Assembly: GCF_014218335.1 (NCBI RefSeq)
Contig: NZ_AP023367.1
Span: forward strand, 5,332,001 to 5,396,000
Length of the DNA: 64,000 bases
Reading direction: 5' to 3'
Source of the DNA: Anaerocolumna cellulosilytica
GTDB lineage: Bacteria > Bacillota > Clostridia > Lachnospirales > Lachnospiraceae
In this document: positions 54,424 to 62,858 of the stretch, in pieces
Layout: each line of letters opens with the position of its first letter
How positions within the stretch are numbered: the first letter of the stretch is position 1
Position numbers and translations under genes: made by a program
Notes under the pieces: model-generated
Databases searched by the model: none
The model's input: the letters and a program-made list of their open reading frames with translations, nothing else
Told to the model about the DNA's origin: nothing

Positions 54424-55268
54424 TATAATTCCCTCCCGGTTAACATAAGAAATATTTTTTCTAAAGTAGGTTCCTCTGAATGAACGGAACGCAATTTCTT
54501 TTCTTTCATCCACTGCATTATTTTTTCACCGGTTTTTGGACAATTTTTTAAATGTAGTTTCTCTGTGTTGTCGTTAAGAATCACTGTGATATCATCTGTA
54601 ATATATTTTAATTTTAAATCAGACGGTTTACCGCATTCAACGATTTCACCGTTGTTTAAGAAAGCAACCCTATGACAAAGCTTATCTGCTTCGACCATAT
54701 TATGTGTAGTTAAAAATATTGTAGTTCCCTCTGCATTTAAAGATTTTAAAAGTTTATGGATTTCAAGAGTAGTACCAGGATCTAAGGCTGCCGTTGGTTC
54801 ATCTAAGAATAAAAGCTTTGGTTTATGAAGCACTGCTCTTGCAAGCATAAGTCGCTGCTTCATACCTTTTGACAGTTTCCTTCCTTCTGTTTTCTTAGCC
54901 TCATGTAACCCAACTTTCTCTAACACTTCTGCTATTCTCTCTTTGGATATATCATAGAGCTCTGCAAATAACACCATATTATCCCATACAGATAACCGAT
55001 CATAGATACCACTGTTATCACTAAGTATACCTATATTATCAAATATGAACTTTTTATTAGCATATACTTCTTTTCCTAATACATTTACTTTACCGGAGGA
55101 AGGTAAGAGCTGACCTGTGAGTAATTTAATAGTAGTCGTTTTACCTGCACCGCTAGGTCCTAAGAAACCAAATATCTCACCTTCTTCTATTTTTACGTTT
55201 ACATCTCTTAGTGCTTCCTTTTCATCGAAATTCTTTCTTACCTTTTCCATATCAACTATGTGGTTCAT
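54423..55268 (-). CDS. ABC transporter ATP-binding protein
   Basis: 281-residue active ATPase: GPSGAGKTTT (Walker A), LSKGMKQRL (signature), LLFLDEPTAALD (Walker B) and TTHNM (H-loop) are all intact. The C-terminal 70 residues form a variable regulatory region typical of NatA/YhaQ-type exporters. It is the first gene of a coupled ATPase-permease pair. AAAGGAG precedes the ATG at 55268. About 220 bases separate it from the LytTR fusion gene, enough for its own promoter. Confidence 0.93.
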   Translation of the reverse strand: MNHIVDMEKVRKNFDEKEALRDVNVKIEEGEIFGFLGPSGAGKTTTIKLLTGQLLPSSGKVNVLGKEVYANKKFIFDNIGILSDNSGIYDRLSVWDNMVLFAELYDISKERIAEVLEKVGLHEAKKTEGRKLSKGMKQRLMLARAVLHKPKLLFLDEPTAALDPGTTLEIHKLLKSLNAEGTTIFLTTHNMVEADKLCHRVAFLNNGEIVECGKPSDLKLKYITDDITVILNDNTEKLHLKNCPKTGEKIMQWMKEKKLRSVHSEEPTLEKIFLMLTGREL

Positions 55269-55486
55269 GTTTTTAACTCCTTTCGGTTCTCATGAACACA
55301 TTATGCTTCCGGAAAGAAGCTTTTGCATTATATTCTCCTTCAATAGAGCAATCTATAGTCTTACGGGAGAAATTTTGACCTGAAAACTGCATTTTTTACG
55401 CTGAATGGAGCAAAAAACAAGCTGAAACTTTCTCAACGCACTCAGCTCAATCCCTTTATATAGATGAAATCAACTTCTACTCTCAA

Positions 55487-56503
55487 TTACAACTTTAGAA
55501 TAGTTTTTAATTCCTCTAATCTCCCTTTCGATAAAGGAATGGAGCTTTTCACTTTATCTTCCAGATTAAGACTGTAGCTATTCCTTGTCCAGGTTACTAC
55601 TTCCCTCACCCGTTGAAGATTGACAAGGTAAGAACGATGGCTTCTAAAGAAACCAAAACAGACTAACCTCTCTTCCAGTTCTGTTAAGGACAAATTACAG
55701 GGAAACCTTTCACCACGGATAAATAAGTAACTGCTGCCCTCTTCACTCTCGATATAATCGATTTCTTTTGGATCAAACAGAAGAATTTTATCTTCAATTT
55801 TTGCTGATATCTTTTCAAGAGTATAGGTACTCTTATTATCAACGGTTAATGACTTCTCCTCTTTCGCTTTCTCTTCCTTATTATCTATCTCTCTGCAACC
55901 GTCTTCATCCAGCCGATATGCTTTGTCGCCTACTAATATAGCATCTTTTAAGTACACAGAGGTTATTAAAAGAGCCGTTCCTCCATTACTTAACTCCTGT
56001 ATGCCTTCCATAACCAGCTTCGCTCCTCCTCTATCCATGTTAAGAATTGGCTCCTGAAGCAGTAATAAAGTCGGTTTTTTTAGCATTTCCCTGGCTAAGC
56101 TTACCCTCCTTTTCTCAGAATAATTAAGCTTATGTATTTTCGTATTACCAATATCTAATAGTCCGAACTTTAACATAGTAGCTTTATAGTCTACACCCTT
56201 AGAGAATAGTTCGTGAAAGAATCTTAAATATCCTTCAATGGACATGTTTTCATAAAGCGGGTCTTCTTTTAATATTACTCCTATGGAACCGTTCTTCTCT
56301 TTCATAAATTTCTGGGGAGGAATACCCTCAATTAAAATTTCACCCCGTGTGGGTAATTCCTTACCAAGAATCAACTCAAAAATCAGTTTCCCTATTTCAT
56401 TGCTGCACTCTATACTAAGAGAGCTGCCTTTTTCTACACATATATCCAGTCCATTAATACTCTGATTTTTCATATCCTTAAACAGATTCTTAATCGCTAA
56501 CAT
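55487..56503 (-). CDS. Degenerate ABC ATPase fused to LytTR DNA-binding domain
   Basis: 338-residue fusion. Residues 1-205 have the ABC ATPase fold but the catalytic motifs are worn: Walker A reads ECSNEIGKLIF, the signature NYSEKRRV, Walker B LLLLQEP (Gln for Asp), and the H-loop His is replaced (LLITSVYL). Residues 235-338 are a LytTR domain (FDPKEIDYIESEEGSSYLF, FFRSHRSYLVNLQRV). It is likely a transcription regulator that senses through the pseudo-ATPase, perhaps by contact with the exporter or with nucleotide. It sits directly upstream of an intact ATPase-permease pair, the natural target. AAGGAA precedes the ATG at 56503. Confidence 0.85.
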   Translation of the reverse strand: MLAIKNLFKDMKNQSINGLDICVEKGSSLSIECSNEIGKLIFELILGKELPTRGEILIEGIPPQKFMKEKNGSIGVILKEDPLYENMSIEGYLRFFHELFSKGVDYKATMLKFGLLDIGNTKIHKLNYSEKRRVSLAREMLKKPTLLLLQEPILNMDRGGAKLVMEGIQELSNGGTALLITSVYLKDAILVGDKAYRLDEDGCREIDNKEEKAKEEKSLTVDNKSTYTLEKISAKIEDKILLFDPKEIDYIESEEGSSYLFIRGERFPCNLSLTELEERLVCFGFFRSHRSYLVNLQRVREVVTWTRNSYSLNLEDKVKSSIPLSKGRLEELKTILKL

Positions 56504-56652
56504 CGTAATTCCTTCCACTTTACTGGTATACCATCACCATAAATTTTTATGCTCTTTATAATACCAATTTATAAGTTCATTCCCTATAATACAAATTGAT
56601 ATTATAAATTAATAGCATAATTTTATACTAGAAACAAGTCCTACGGAATACA

Positions 56653-57648
56653 TTAACTAAAATAAAGTATTTTTTCTTTTCCAAACCGTTTATCTATTTC
56701 ATGTAACAGCCATGCTTCCCCCTCTGACCTTAGATCTGCTCTGTAACAATATTTACCCATTCCTCTTCCCTTCATTAAGTCTTTATCATACAGCTCAATC
56801 GCTTCGGGAAAAGCTTCATTATTAATCTTACGGTGTACAAAACTGTAAGTCATAAAAATAATCTCAAGAAACATCTGCTTTTTCACCTTTTCAGAAAGTT
56901 GCTCTTGTAACAAATCTAAAAGACCAGTGTACAGCTCCTTCCAATTATCCAGTAATATTACGGGTGCAATTAGTATCCCTACTGTATAATCTGCTTCTGC
57001 CATCTTATTAATTGCTTCTATTCTTTTCATCAAAGAAGCGGTTCCTACTTCAATACTTTGAATAATATATTGAGGATTGACAGACATACGAAAGATAACC
57101 CTTCCTTTATGATCAAGAGGAAGAAGGGAGTCTATCATATTAAATTTAGTTGGAAAAGTAATTTTCCCTTTTTTACTCTTGAGAAAATTCTCTACAATCC
57201 ATGGCATATTGCCGGTTATGGTATTCTCAAGTACCAGGTCACTGTTACTGCCGATTTCAAAGGTCAAATCCCTGTCGCTTTTTTCTGAATATCGTATTAA
57301 TCGATCCATCATTTGTTCCCGGTTAACAAATATTCTTAAATATGAACATTTATTATAATTACATACTAGATAACAATAAAGACACATAGCCGTACAGCCG
57401 GAGGAGGTAAAGGGAACCAAATAGTCTGATACCTTATGATTTTCAGAATATTTATGGGTTTTTCTTGTACCTATAATTAATAATGATTTCATACCTGCGA
57501 ATTCTGAGTTCTCTTTTGTTCGTAATTCTTCTATATTATTATGACTTTCAATAGGGACCCAGGCTATATCACCGTACTTTTCTTTTAACTCTCTGCCAAG
57601 CTGATAATTTAAGGACTCGGGTTCATAATATATTTTTGAAGGTCGCAT
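56653..57648 (-). CDS. Spore-photoproduct-lyase-like radical SAM protein
   Basis: 331-residue radical SAM protein. SSGCTAMCLYCYL is the CxxxCxxC cluster motif and the whole length follows SplB (KIYYEPESLNYQLG at the start, GKYCYRADLRSE near the end). SplB repairs spore photoproduct, a UV thymine dimer in spores. But in SplB the hydrogen-donor Cys141 (B. subtilis numbering) lies in FEAACTSD; here the aligned segment reads FEIGSNSD, with Ser. It may be a divergent SPL or a paralogue with another substrate. AGGAAAGAGG precedes the ATG at 57648; the frame is open to 57747. Confidence 0.85.
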   Translation of the reverse strand: MRPSKIYYEPESLNYQLGRELKEKYGDIAWVPIESHNNIEELRTKENSEFAGMKSLLIIGTRKTHKYSENHKVSDYLVPFTSSGCTAMCLYCYLVCNYNKCSYLRIFVNREQMMDRLIRYSEKSDRDLTFEIGSNSDLVLENTITGNMPWIVENFLKSKKGKITFPTKFNMIDSLLPLDHKGRVIFRMSVNPQYIIQSIEVGTASLMKRIEAINKMAEADYTVGILIAPVILLDNWKELYTGLLDLLQEQLSEKVKKQMFLEIIFMTYSFVHRKINNEAFPEAIELYDKDLMKGRGMGKYCYRADLRSEGEAWLLHEIDKRFGKEKILYFS

Positions 57649-57748
57649 CCTCTTTCCTGCCTTTCTTAAAACATTTAATTTAAGAAATAGTATCTGCACA
57701 AACCTTCGTATTAGACATACAGTATATGGAACCTTGATAAAAGACATT

Positions 57749-58912
57749 CTATAATAGCTTTTTATAGGTCATGTCAATGAAAAATGCACCTAAAGGTGCT
57801 GTTAGTAAAATAGCCAAAACAGCAACCGTTAGTACAATTTTTCCGCAATTTAGTCCCATTGCTAATGGTATTGTTCCAATGGCTGCCTGCACTGTTGCCT
57901 TTGGAATATACGAAATCATACAAAACATTTTTTCCTTACGTTTTAGTTCCGTTTTAATAAAGCATACATATACTCCCACACTACGAAATACCAAGGCAAT
58001 TAGTATCATTGCAATGGCGCTAAAGCCTGCCTTCATGGCATAATTAATATCGATTGCCGTTCCCACCAAAATAAAAAGTAAAATCTCAGCTCCCGCCCAA
58101 AGACTTGAGAATTTAATAGAGAGCCTGCCTGCAATTTCTTTATTGTTTTGAAAAAGAGTTCCTCCCACAGTCATAATAGCAAGCAACGCTGAAAAAGGAA
58201 GAATACTCTTTTGTTCTGCCCATAATAAAATAAAAGACACACTCAGCATAGCAATAACCTTTAACGAATCCCTTAAGTGCATTATATAGAATACTTTATT
58301 TAATAAAATACCCGTAATAATTCCTATAAAAACCCCACTGATAACAGCTATTGGAATTCCTGCAAAGGATAGCAGGGACACTTGCTCTCCGGTCGCCAGT
58401 GAAGTGAAGGATGTAAAAAGAACAATAACAAATATATCATCAACCGAAGCTCCCGCCATTATAAGTTGAGGAACTCCTTTTTTAGTACCGTATCCCTCTT
58501 CTGTTAACTTTAACATCCTTGGCACAATAACAGCTGGGGAAACAGCAGCCATTACTGCACCCATTATGGCTGCTTCCAATACTGTAATATGCAGTAATTT
58601 GGGTGCCATAAGAATATAACCTGTAATTTCAAAACAAGCCGGTAAAAAACACATAAGCAAGGCCGGTCTGCCAACCTTTTTTAAGTCCTTAAGATTCATA
58701 GCCAATCCGGCTCTGGTTAGAATGATTACTAAAGCAATCTGCCTTAATTCCCCAGAGATAGACAATACGGTTTTATCAATTATATTTAAGACATGAGGAC
58801 CTAAAAGAACACCTGCAAATAGCATTCCCACTAACGCAGGAATCCTCAGTCTTTTTGCAGCCTCCGAAAAAATAAGCCCGAATAATAACATAATTCCTAA
58901 ACTAGTTAACAT
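57749..58912 (-). CDS. Cation/proton antiporter (CPA family), fluoride-riboswitch controlled
   Basis: 387-residue membrane protein with about 12 hydrophobic segments and the Na+/H+ exchanger fold. GMLFAGVLLGPHVL and IMAGASVDDIF, with the paired Asp of the ion site, identify the CPA antiporter superfamily. A fluoride riboswitch with an overlapping terminator lies just upstream. Antiporters of this superfamily recur downstream of fluoride riboswitches, alongside CrcB/Fluc and CLC-F, so a role in surviving fluoride is likely. Whether it moves fluoride itself or restores ion balance is unknown. The start at 58912 is chosen over a GTG at 58948. Confidence 0.88.
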   Translation of the reverse strand: MLTSLGIMLLFGLIFSEAAKRLRIPALVGMLFAGVLLGPHVLNIIDKTVLSISGELRQIALVIILTRAGLAMNLKDLKKVGRPALLMCFLPACFEITGYILMAPKLLHITVLEAAIMGAVMAAVSPAVIVPRMLKLTEEGYGTKKGVPQLIMAGASVDDIFVIVLFTSFTSLATGEQVSLLSFAGIPIAVISGVFIGIITGILLNKVFYIMHLRDSLKVIAMLSVSFILLWAEQKSILPFSALLAIMTVGGTLFQNNKEIAGRLSIKFSSLWAGAEILLFILVGTAIDINYAMKAGFSAIAMILIALVFRSVGVYVCFIKTELKRKEKMFCMISYIPKATVQAAIGTIPLAMGLNCGKIVLTVAVLAILLTAPLGAFFIDMTYKKLL

Positions 58913-58980
58913 AAAATAGTCATACCCTTTCCGATAGAATCTATCCACCTAAATTTTTATTTCTTACCAGGAATAAAAAC

Positions 58981-59025
58981 AAAAAAGCTGATACCTCCTG
59001 TGAATTATCACAGAAGTCATCAGCT
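58981..59025 (-). terminator. Riboswitch-controlled terminator
   Basis: On the minus strand AGCTGATGACTTCTGTGA (59025-59008) pairs with TCACAGGAGGTATCAGCT (59003-58986), and T-runs follow. The left arm overlaps the 3' part of the aptamer, so aptamer folding and terminator formation exclude each other. Confidence 0.85.
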
Positions 59026-59068
59026 AAAGAGCGGTTTTGGTTTCCCACGGGAGAACTTCATTCCCTAT
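59011..59068 (-). ncRNA. Fluoride riboswitch (crcB motif)
   Basis: On the minus strand GGGAATGAAGTTCTCCC forms the first stem-loop. After a short insert, AAACCGCTCTTTAGCTGATGACTTCTG follows. The AAACCGC and GCTGATGA blocks and the pseudoknot GAAGT/ACTTC match the crcB motif, seen for example in Thermotoga and Bacillus sequences. Fluoride binding should block the terminator at 58981-59025 and permit expression of the antiporter. Confidence 0.92.
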
Positions 59069-59077
59069 ATAATCTTT

Positions 59078-59106
59078 ACTATAACACAACTATGTGGAAA
59101 ATTCAA
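59078..59106 (-). promoter_or_regulatory. Promoter of the fluoride-riboswitch/antiporter unit
   Basis: On the minus strand TTGAAT (59106-59101) and TATAGT (59083-59078) are 17 bases apart. The predicted start lies just before the aptamer. Confidence 0.65.
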
Positions 59107-59236
59107 TCTCTAGAACCTTAAAGATTAATCGTAATTGAAGAAAAATACAAAAATAGGACCTATAGAATCTTTACATTGTAAAATATTCTGTGCTATTATA
59201 ATAATGTATGCTTAAAACACAAAGGAGAGTAGGAAG

Positions 59237-59869
59237 ATGAAACAAAAGAAAATATTACTAGCCATACTTGTTCTGGTAATGTTAACAGCTCTATCCGGTT
59301 GTAAAAAAAATGAATCCGCTTTTACCATCGGTACCTGGAACGAAAATGTATTTGAAAACACTTGGCTTAACATGAAATTTGAGATTCCAAAAGACTGGAG
59401 TCTCGCAACGGACGAAGAGATTGCACAATTAATGGATTTAGGAGCAGAAGCCATTGATTTAGAGGGTTCCGGCAGCGATTTATTAAAAAAAGTCGCAGAA
59501 ATTAAAAACGTCTATGGCTTTTTAGCATATTCACCAGATTCAACCTCTAATATTCAGTTAGTTTATGAAAATCTGGCATTAACTCTTGGCGGTACGAAAT
59601 ACACAGAAAATGATTATATTGAATCCGTAACTAATCTTATGCTGAACAATTCTGCTATTGAATATACGGTTGAGGATCAAAGTACTGTTCAAATTGCAGG
59701 CAGAGATTTTGAACTCCTTAGATTATCTATCTATGAAGGAGCATATTATCAAGATTTCTACTGTCATAAAGTTGATAATTACATGGTAAATATCGTTGCA
59801 AGCTATTTGGCAGATAATCAAGAAGATATGAAGGATATTCTATCCAAAATTACTGTTTTTGATAAATAG
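59237..59869 (+). CDS. Hypothetical lipoprotein
   Basis: 210 residues. The N-terminus is a lipoprotein signal with lipobox LSGC (Cys at about residue 22). After a short linker comes FENTWLNMKFEIPKDWSLATDEE, a pattern found in small secreted lipoproteins of Clostridia, and an alpha/beta region that recalls PsbP/Mog1-type folds. I cannot assign a function. A TATAAT sequence near 59200 suggests a short-leader promoter. A terminator follows. Confidence 0.75.
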   Translation: MKQKKILLAILVLVMLTALSGCKKNESAFTIGTWNENVFENTWLNMKFEIPKDWSLATDEEIAQLMDLGAEAIDLEGSGSDLLKKVAEIKNVYGFLAYSPDSTSNIQLVYENLALTLGGTKYTENDYIESVTNLMLNNSAIEYTVEDQSTVQIAGRDFELLRLSIYEGAYYQDFYCHKVDNYMVNIVASYLADNQEDMKDILSKITVFDK

Positions 59870-59896
59870 AAGGGGTTTTTGGTCTTTCCATAAAGT

Positions 59897-59932
59897 AAAG
59901 GGTTGCAGCAAGACAACTTGTGGCAACCCTTT
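59897..59932. terminator. Terminator between convergent lipoprotein and glutaredoxin-like genes
   Basis: AAAGGGTTGC (59897-59906) and GCAACCCTTT (59923-59932) form a ten-pair stem; T-run follows on the plus strand and A-run precedes it. Confidence 0.8.
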
Positions 59933-59935
59933 TTA

Positions 59936-60286
59936 TTAACATTTCCCTTTTCCATCCAGAGAGCAGGCATTCACTTCTAAGTTTGTTTCTGTTTGTTCCG
60001 GAGCACTTATTTCTTTACTTTTTCCACTTTCTGAATCCAGGAAATCGGATACCTGAAAGGTTTTTGTTCCATCCTCTAGAATAAAGAACGGAATCCCAAT
60101 TCTGCCTTCTTTTATTACCTCAGCAAACATGGCTTCATGGTCACGATATGCTAAAAACTCTTTTAATCGTGCTGTACTTTCTGTAATATTTCTATAATCT
60201 AATTCAATGTCTGGACGTTTGCTTAACTGTTCTTTCGCTTTCACACATCCCGGACAAATTTCAGCTCCATACATTAAAACTTTCAT
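59936..60286 (-). CDS. Glutaredoxin-related protein
   Basis: 116-residue thioredoxin-fold protein. CPGC near residue 11 is the redox site and GRIGIPFFILEDG holds the cis-Pro. The last 40 residues form a low-complexity Ser/Glu/Thr-rich tail with two more cysteines (NACSLDGKGKC), which might bind metal or form a second dithiol. It is a single gene between convergent terminator and tRNA-Lys. Confidence 0.85.
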   Translation of the reverse strand: MKVLMYGAEICPGCVKAKEQLSKRPDIELDYRNITESTARLKEFLAYRDHEAMFAEVIKEGRIGIPFFILEDGTKTFQVSDFLDSESGKSKEISAPEQTETNLEVNACSLDGKGKC

Positions 60287-60396
60287 TATGCAACCTCCTT
60301 TGTTGTTAATACTTATAACTTAACAGAAATTCTTAATTAATTCAAGAAGAGGATTTTAAAAGATATCTTTTCTACTAAATATATGACTAACAAAAA

Positions 60397-60438
60397 AGCC
60401 CTAACCCAACAGCTCATACGTCTGTCAAACTAGGACTT
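60397..60438 (-). terminator. Terminator after tRNA-Lys
   Basis: On the minus strand AAGTCCTAGTTTGACAG and CTGTTGGGTTAGGGCTT form a stem with a few G-T pairs, followed by TTTTTTG. Confidence 0.75.
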
Positions 60439-60443
60439 TACAA

Positions 60444-60516
60444 TGCGCCTCCAGGGGCTCGAACCCTGGACACCCTGATTAAGAGTCAGGTGCTCTACCA
60501 ACTGAGCTAGAAGCGC
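60444..60516 (-). tRNA. tRNA-Lys (anticodon CTT)
   Basis: A 73-base cloverleaf: acceptor GCGCTTC/GAGGCGC with discriminator A, D-arm with AGTTGGTA, anticodon stem CCTGA/TCAGG with loop CTCTTAA (anticodon CTT), and T-arm CAGGGTTCGAGCCCCTG. The CCA end is not encoded. A terminator follows. Confidence 0.97.
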
Positions 60517-60723
60517 TTAAATTTCGAACGCAAAATTGATTATATAGTATCATGAAACAAATTGCAAGTATTTTTTCATATTTTTTTTATTTTTCTTTAA
60601 AGATTTTATAATATTTGTTTAAAAAATGTAAAAAAGAATATAAAACCGTCATTAAAAGCTCGAAACACAAACAAATGTTCGAATTAATCATTTTGAACAC
60701 TCTTTTGCTTCCATTGTATATAC

Positions 60724-60785
60724 AACAGGTGTACTTTCAATCATCTTTTAAAAAATAACAAAATATCATGAAAGTAACACCTGCT
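60724..60785 (-). terminator. Probable terminator after trxA
   Basis: On the minus strand CAGCAGGTGTTACTTTCA and TGAAAGTACACCTGTTG pair with one bulge across a long A/T-rich loop. There is no clear T-run after the stem, so efficiency is uncertain. Confidence 0.5.
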
Positions 60786-60791
60786 GCCAAA

Positions 60792-61109
60792 TTATTTTAT
60801 TTGATTCAACTTATCAACAACCTGATTTTTGGAAATAGCACCAACAACCGTATCCACTACTTCCCCATTCTTAACAAACAAAAGCGTAGGAATAGACATT
60901 ACTCTATACTGGCTGCTAATTCCAGGTGCTTCATCAACATTTAATTTACCGATTTTTACAGTTCCTTCATATTCTCCTGCAAGTTCTTCAATAACAGGAG
61001 CCATCATTTTGCATGGTCCGCACCAATCTGCATAAAAATCAATTAAAACGGGGATATCTGATTTAAGTACCTCTGTTTCAAAATTCTCGTCTGTAAATTT
61101 AAAAGCCAT
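60792..61109 (-). CDS. trxA: Thioredoxin
   Basis: 105-residue thioredoxin. WCGPCK near residue 30 is the active dithiol; SIPTLLFVKNG has the cis-Pro. AAGGAGG precedes the ATG. It reduces cytoplasmic disulfides and could feed electrons to the CcdA-TlpA system encoded at 36459-37811. Monocistronic, or co-transcribed with the 49-codon ORF upstream. Confidence 0.96.
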   Translation of the reverse strand: MAFKFTDENFETEVLKSDIPVLIDFYADWCGPCKMMAPVIEELAGEYEGTVKIGKLNVDEAPGISSQYRVMSIPTLLFVKNGEVVDTVVGAISKNQVVDKLNQIK

Positions 61110-61201
61110 TCAAATTCCTCCTTAATTTATCACTTAGTATTTTTTATTAATCTATTCGTATATAGAATGCCTATTACCCAAAGGTTTATACCCCTAAAAA
61201 T

Positions 61202-61351
61202 TCAACTGTTATTTTTAGGTTTTTGATTTTTTCCTTTACCAACTATGGATTGTACTTCATCCCAGGAATTTTTTAATTGCAGAGCCTTTTTATTAAGTTC
61301 CATATTTCCGCCTAATGCCTTTGAAAGTTGATATTTTATTGACTTTTTCAT
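61202..61351 (-). CDS. Small basic protein of 49 residues (hypothetical)
   Basis: ATG at 61351 opens a 49-residue frame that ends at a TGA at 61202. It begins MKKSIKYQLSKALGGNMELN and ends in a Lys/Asn-rich tail. It is amphipathic in the middle (ALQLKNSWDEVQSIV) and strongly basic. The ribosome site is weak (GGG about 10 bases upstream). It lies between trmB and trxA in the same direction and fills most of a 354-base gap. Real by coding-like composition only; family unknown. Confidence 0.4.
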   Translation of the reverse strand: MKKSIKYQLSKALGGNMELNKKALQLKNSWDEVQSIVGKGKNQKPKNNS

Positions 61352-61463
61352 AGATTGATACCCAAAGATTATTATTACTATAGCTTATTAATATAAACCC
61401 TATATTATCCCATGGAACTTGCATCAAATATCAAAAATACTTTTCCTTGATTGCGCTATATTT

Positions 61464-62099
61464 TTATCTGAAGGCAACCAGACGATGTATCGGATTTCCC
61501 ATGGAAGAAAACTTTTCTTCATACTCTGTCATAACATTCCCTAAAGCGTATTCACTGTGATGCAAGTCATAAGTATGGTTCTTAAGTTTCCACCCCGCGA
61601 TTGCTACTTCTTCTAATGAAAAATCAAATAACAAACGATTATCGGTCTTAAATACAACTTCACCGTCTCTCCTTAACATCCTGTTATATCTTTCAAAAAA
61701 TTCTTTCGAGGTCAGTCTCCTTTTGGCATGACGATCCTTTGGCCAGGGATCCGAAAAGTTAAGATAAATTCTAGCTATTTCTTCTTCTGCGAAGATATCA
61801 TTGATATATTCTGCATCAAACCGTATAAAACACAAATTATCTATTTCTAATTCTTTCCTTTTATCTATGGCGCGGATTAGAACACTAGAATATTTTTCAA
61901 TTCCAATATAATTTATATTGGGATTTTCCTGTGCCAGCTGACAGATAAACTTTCCTTTTCCCATACCTATTTCTATATGAATGGGATTATTATTTCCAAA
62001 GAATAAATTCCACTTTCCTTTGTGGCTTTCAGGTTCCTGTACTACAAATTCATTTGCAGCAATTGCTTCTCTTGAACCTCTTACATTTCTTAACCTCAT
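61464..62099 (-). CDS. trmB: tRNA (guanine-N7-)-methyltransferase
   Basis: 211-residue methyltransferase that makes m7G46 in tRNA. EIGMGKGKFICQLA is SAM motif I, and YLNFSDPWPKDRHAKRRLT is the family signature with the catalytic Asp. Length and order match TrmB of Firmicutes. It is divergent from the V-ATPase operon. Confidence 0.96.
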   Translation of the reverse strand: MRLRNVRGSREAIAANEFVVQEPESHKGKWNLFFGNNNPIHIEIGMGKGKFICQLAQENPNINYIGIEKYSSVLIRAIDKRKELEIDNLCFIRFDAEYINDIFAEEEIARIYLNFSDPWPKDRHAKRRLTSKEFFERYNRMLRRDGEVVFKTDNRLLFDFSLEEVAIAGWKLKNHTYDLHHSEYALGNVMTEYEEKFSSMGNPIHRLVAFR

Positions 62100-62528
62100 A
62101 CTGTATGTCTCCTACTGTCACCCATGCCTTAGAACGTTTTTCCTAATTGGTTGACACTATATTTTATTGTTTTATTATAACACAGAAGCTTTTAAAGACA
62201 AGTGATTTTTCCTCTGTTAAAACAAGCTCTTGAAACCCTCTATTCCTCAACAAAAATAAATACCTAAGAAAATATTTATAGTTTCTTAATAATTATTAGG
62301 CTAAACACCTTAAATATTTTCAAAAAACCATCGAAATTTGTATATTTTCACGATGGAAATTTTAAAAGTTTGTAGTATGATATAGTCTGTGCAAGCGACC
62401 AATAAACTTACTTTTTATTCCCACTAAAAAAAAGGTCTAATGGAACTGCTTGTAATGTATCAGGTTATTTCTTTTACTTTTACATATAATAAAAGAATAA
62501 ACCAAGAAAAATACCAGGAGGATATAGG
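62100..62528 (+). promoter_or_regulatory. Regulatory region upstream of the V-ATPase operon
   Basis: A 429-base A/T-rich divergent gap. CCATCG and CGATGG (about 62333-62356) form an inverted repeat, and TATAGT at about 62380 could be a -10 box. The leader from there to 62528 is about 140 bases, with no known RNA motif. No ORF is evident. Confidence 0.35.
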
Positions 62529-62840
62529 ATGGAAAATGTGATTGACCTTTTACATGACATAGAGGAAAAAGCAAATCAGATTATCAAGCGTGCTAATGAA
62601 GAAAAAGTTAAGCTGCAAGAAACTTTAAAAAATGACCTAGAAAAGCTTGATAAAGAAATCACTGATGACACAAATGCTAAACTGCTTGTCCTAAAGACTC
62701 AGATGGATAAAGATTTATCTACCGAAAAGCAAGCTCTAATTGATGATTGCAACAAACAGCTGTCCGATATGGAGAAAAGATTCATACAGAACCATAATTC
62801 TCTTGTCAATGGTATAATTCAGCAAATAGTGAGTGAATAA
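62529..62840 (+). CDS. V-type ATPase subunit G/H-like stalk protein
   Basis: 103-residue, almost entirely helical, charged coiled-coil protein (KANQIIKRANEEKVKLQETL; EKLDKEITDDTNAKL). Such short proteins are the peripheral-stalk G/H (AhaH/NtpF-type) subunits at the head of archaeal-type ATPase operons. AGGAGG precedes the ATG. Subunit C follows. The complex pumps Na+ or H+ at the expense of ATP, or makes ATP. Confidence 0.8.
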   Translation: MENVIDLLHDIEEKANQIIKRANEEKVKLQETLKNDLEKLDKEITDDTNAKLLVLKTQMDKDLSTEKQALIDDCNKQLSDMEKRFIQNHNSLVNGIIQQIVSE

Positions 62841-62858
62841 CTACTTTCAGGAGGTTAT

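Noticed and set aside
55269-55486. LytTR binding repeats upstream of the ABC ATPase gene
   Set aside because: AGTTTCAGCTTG and AGTTTTCAGGTC look alike, but spacing and consensus are too loose to call a site.
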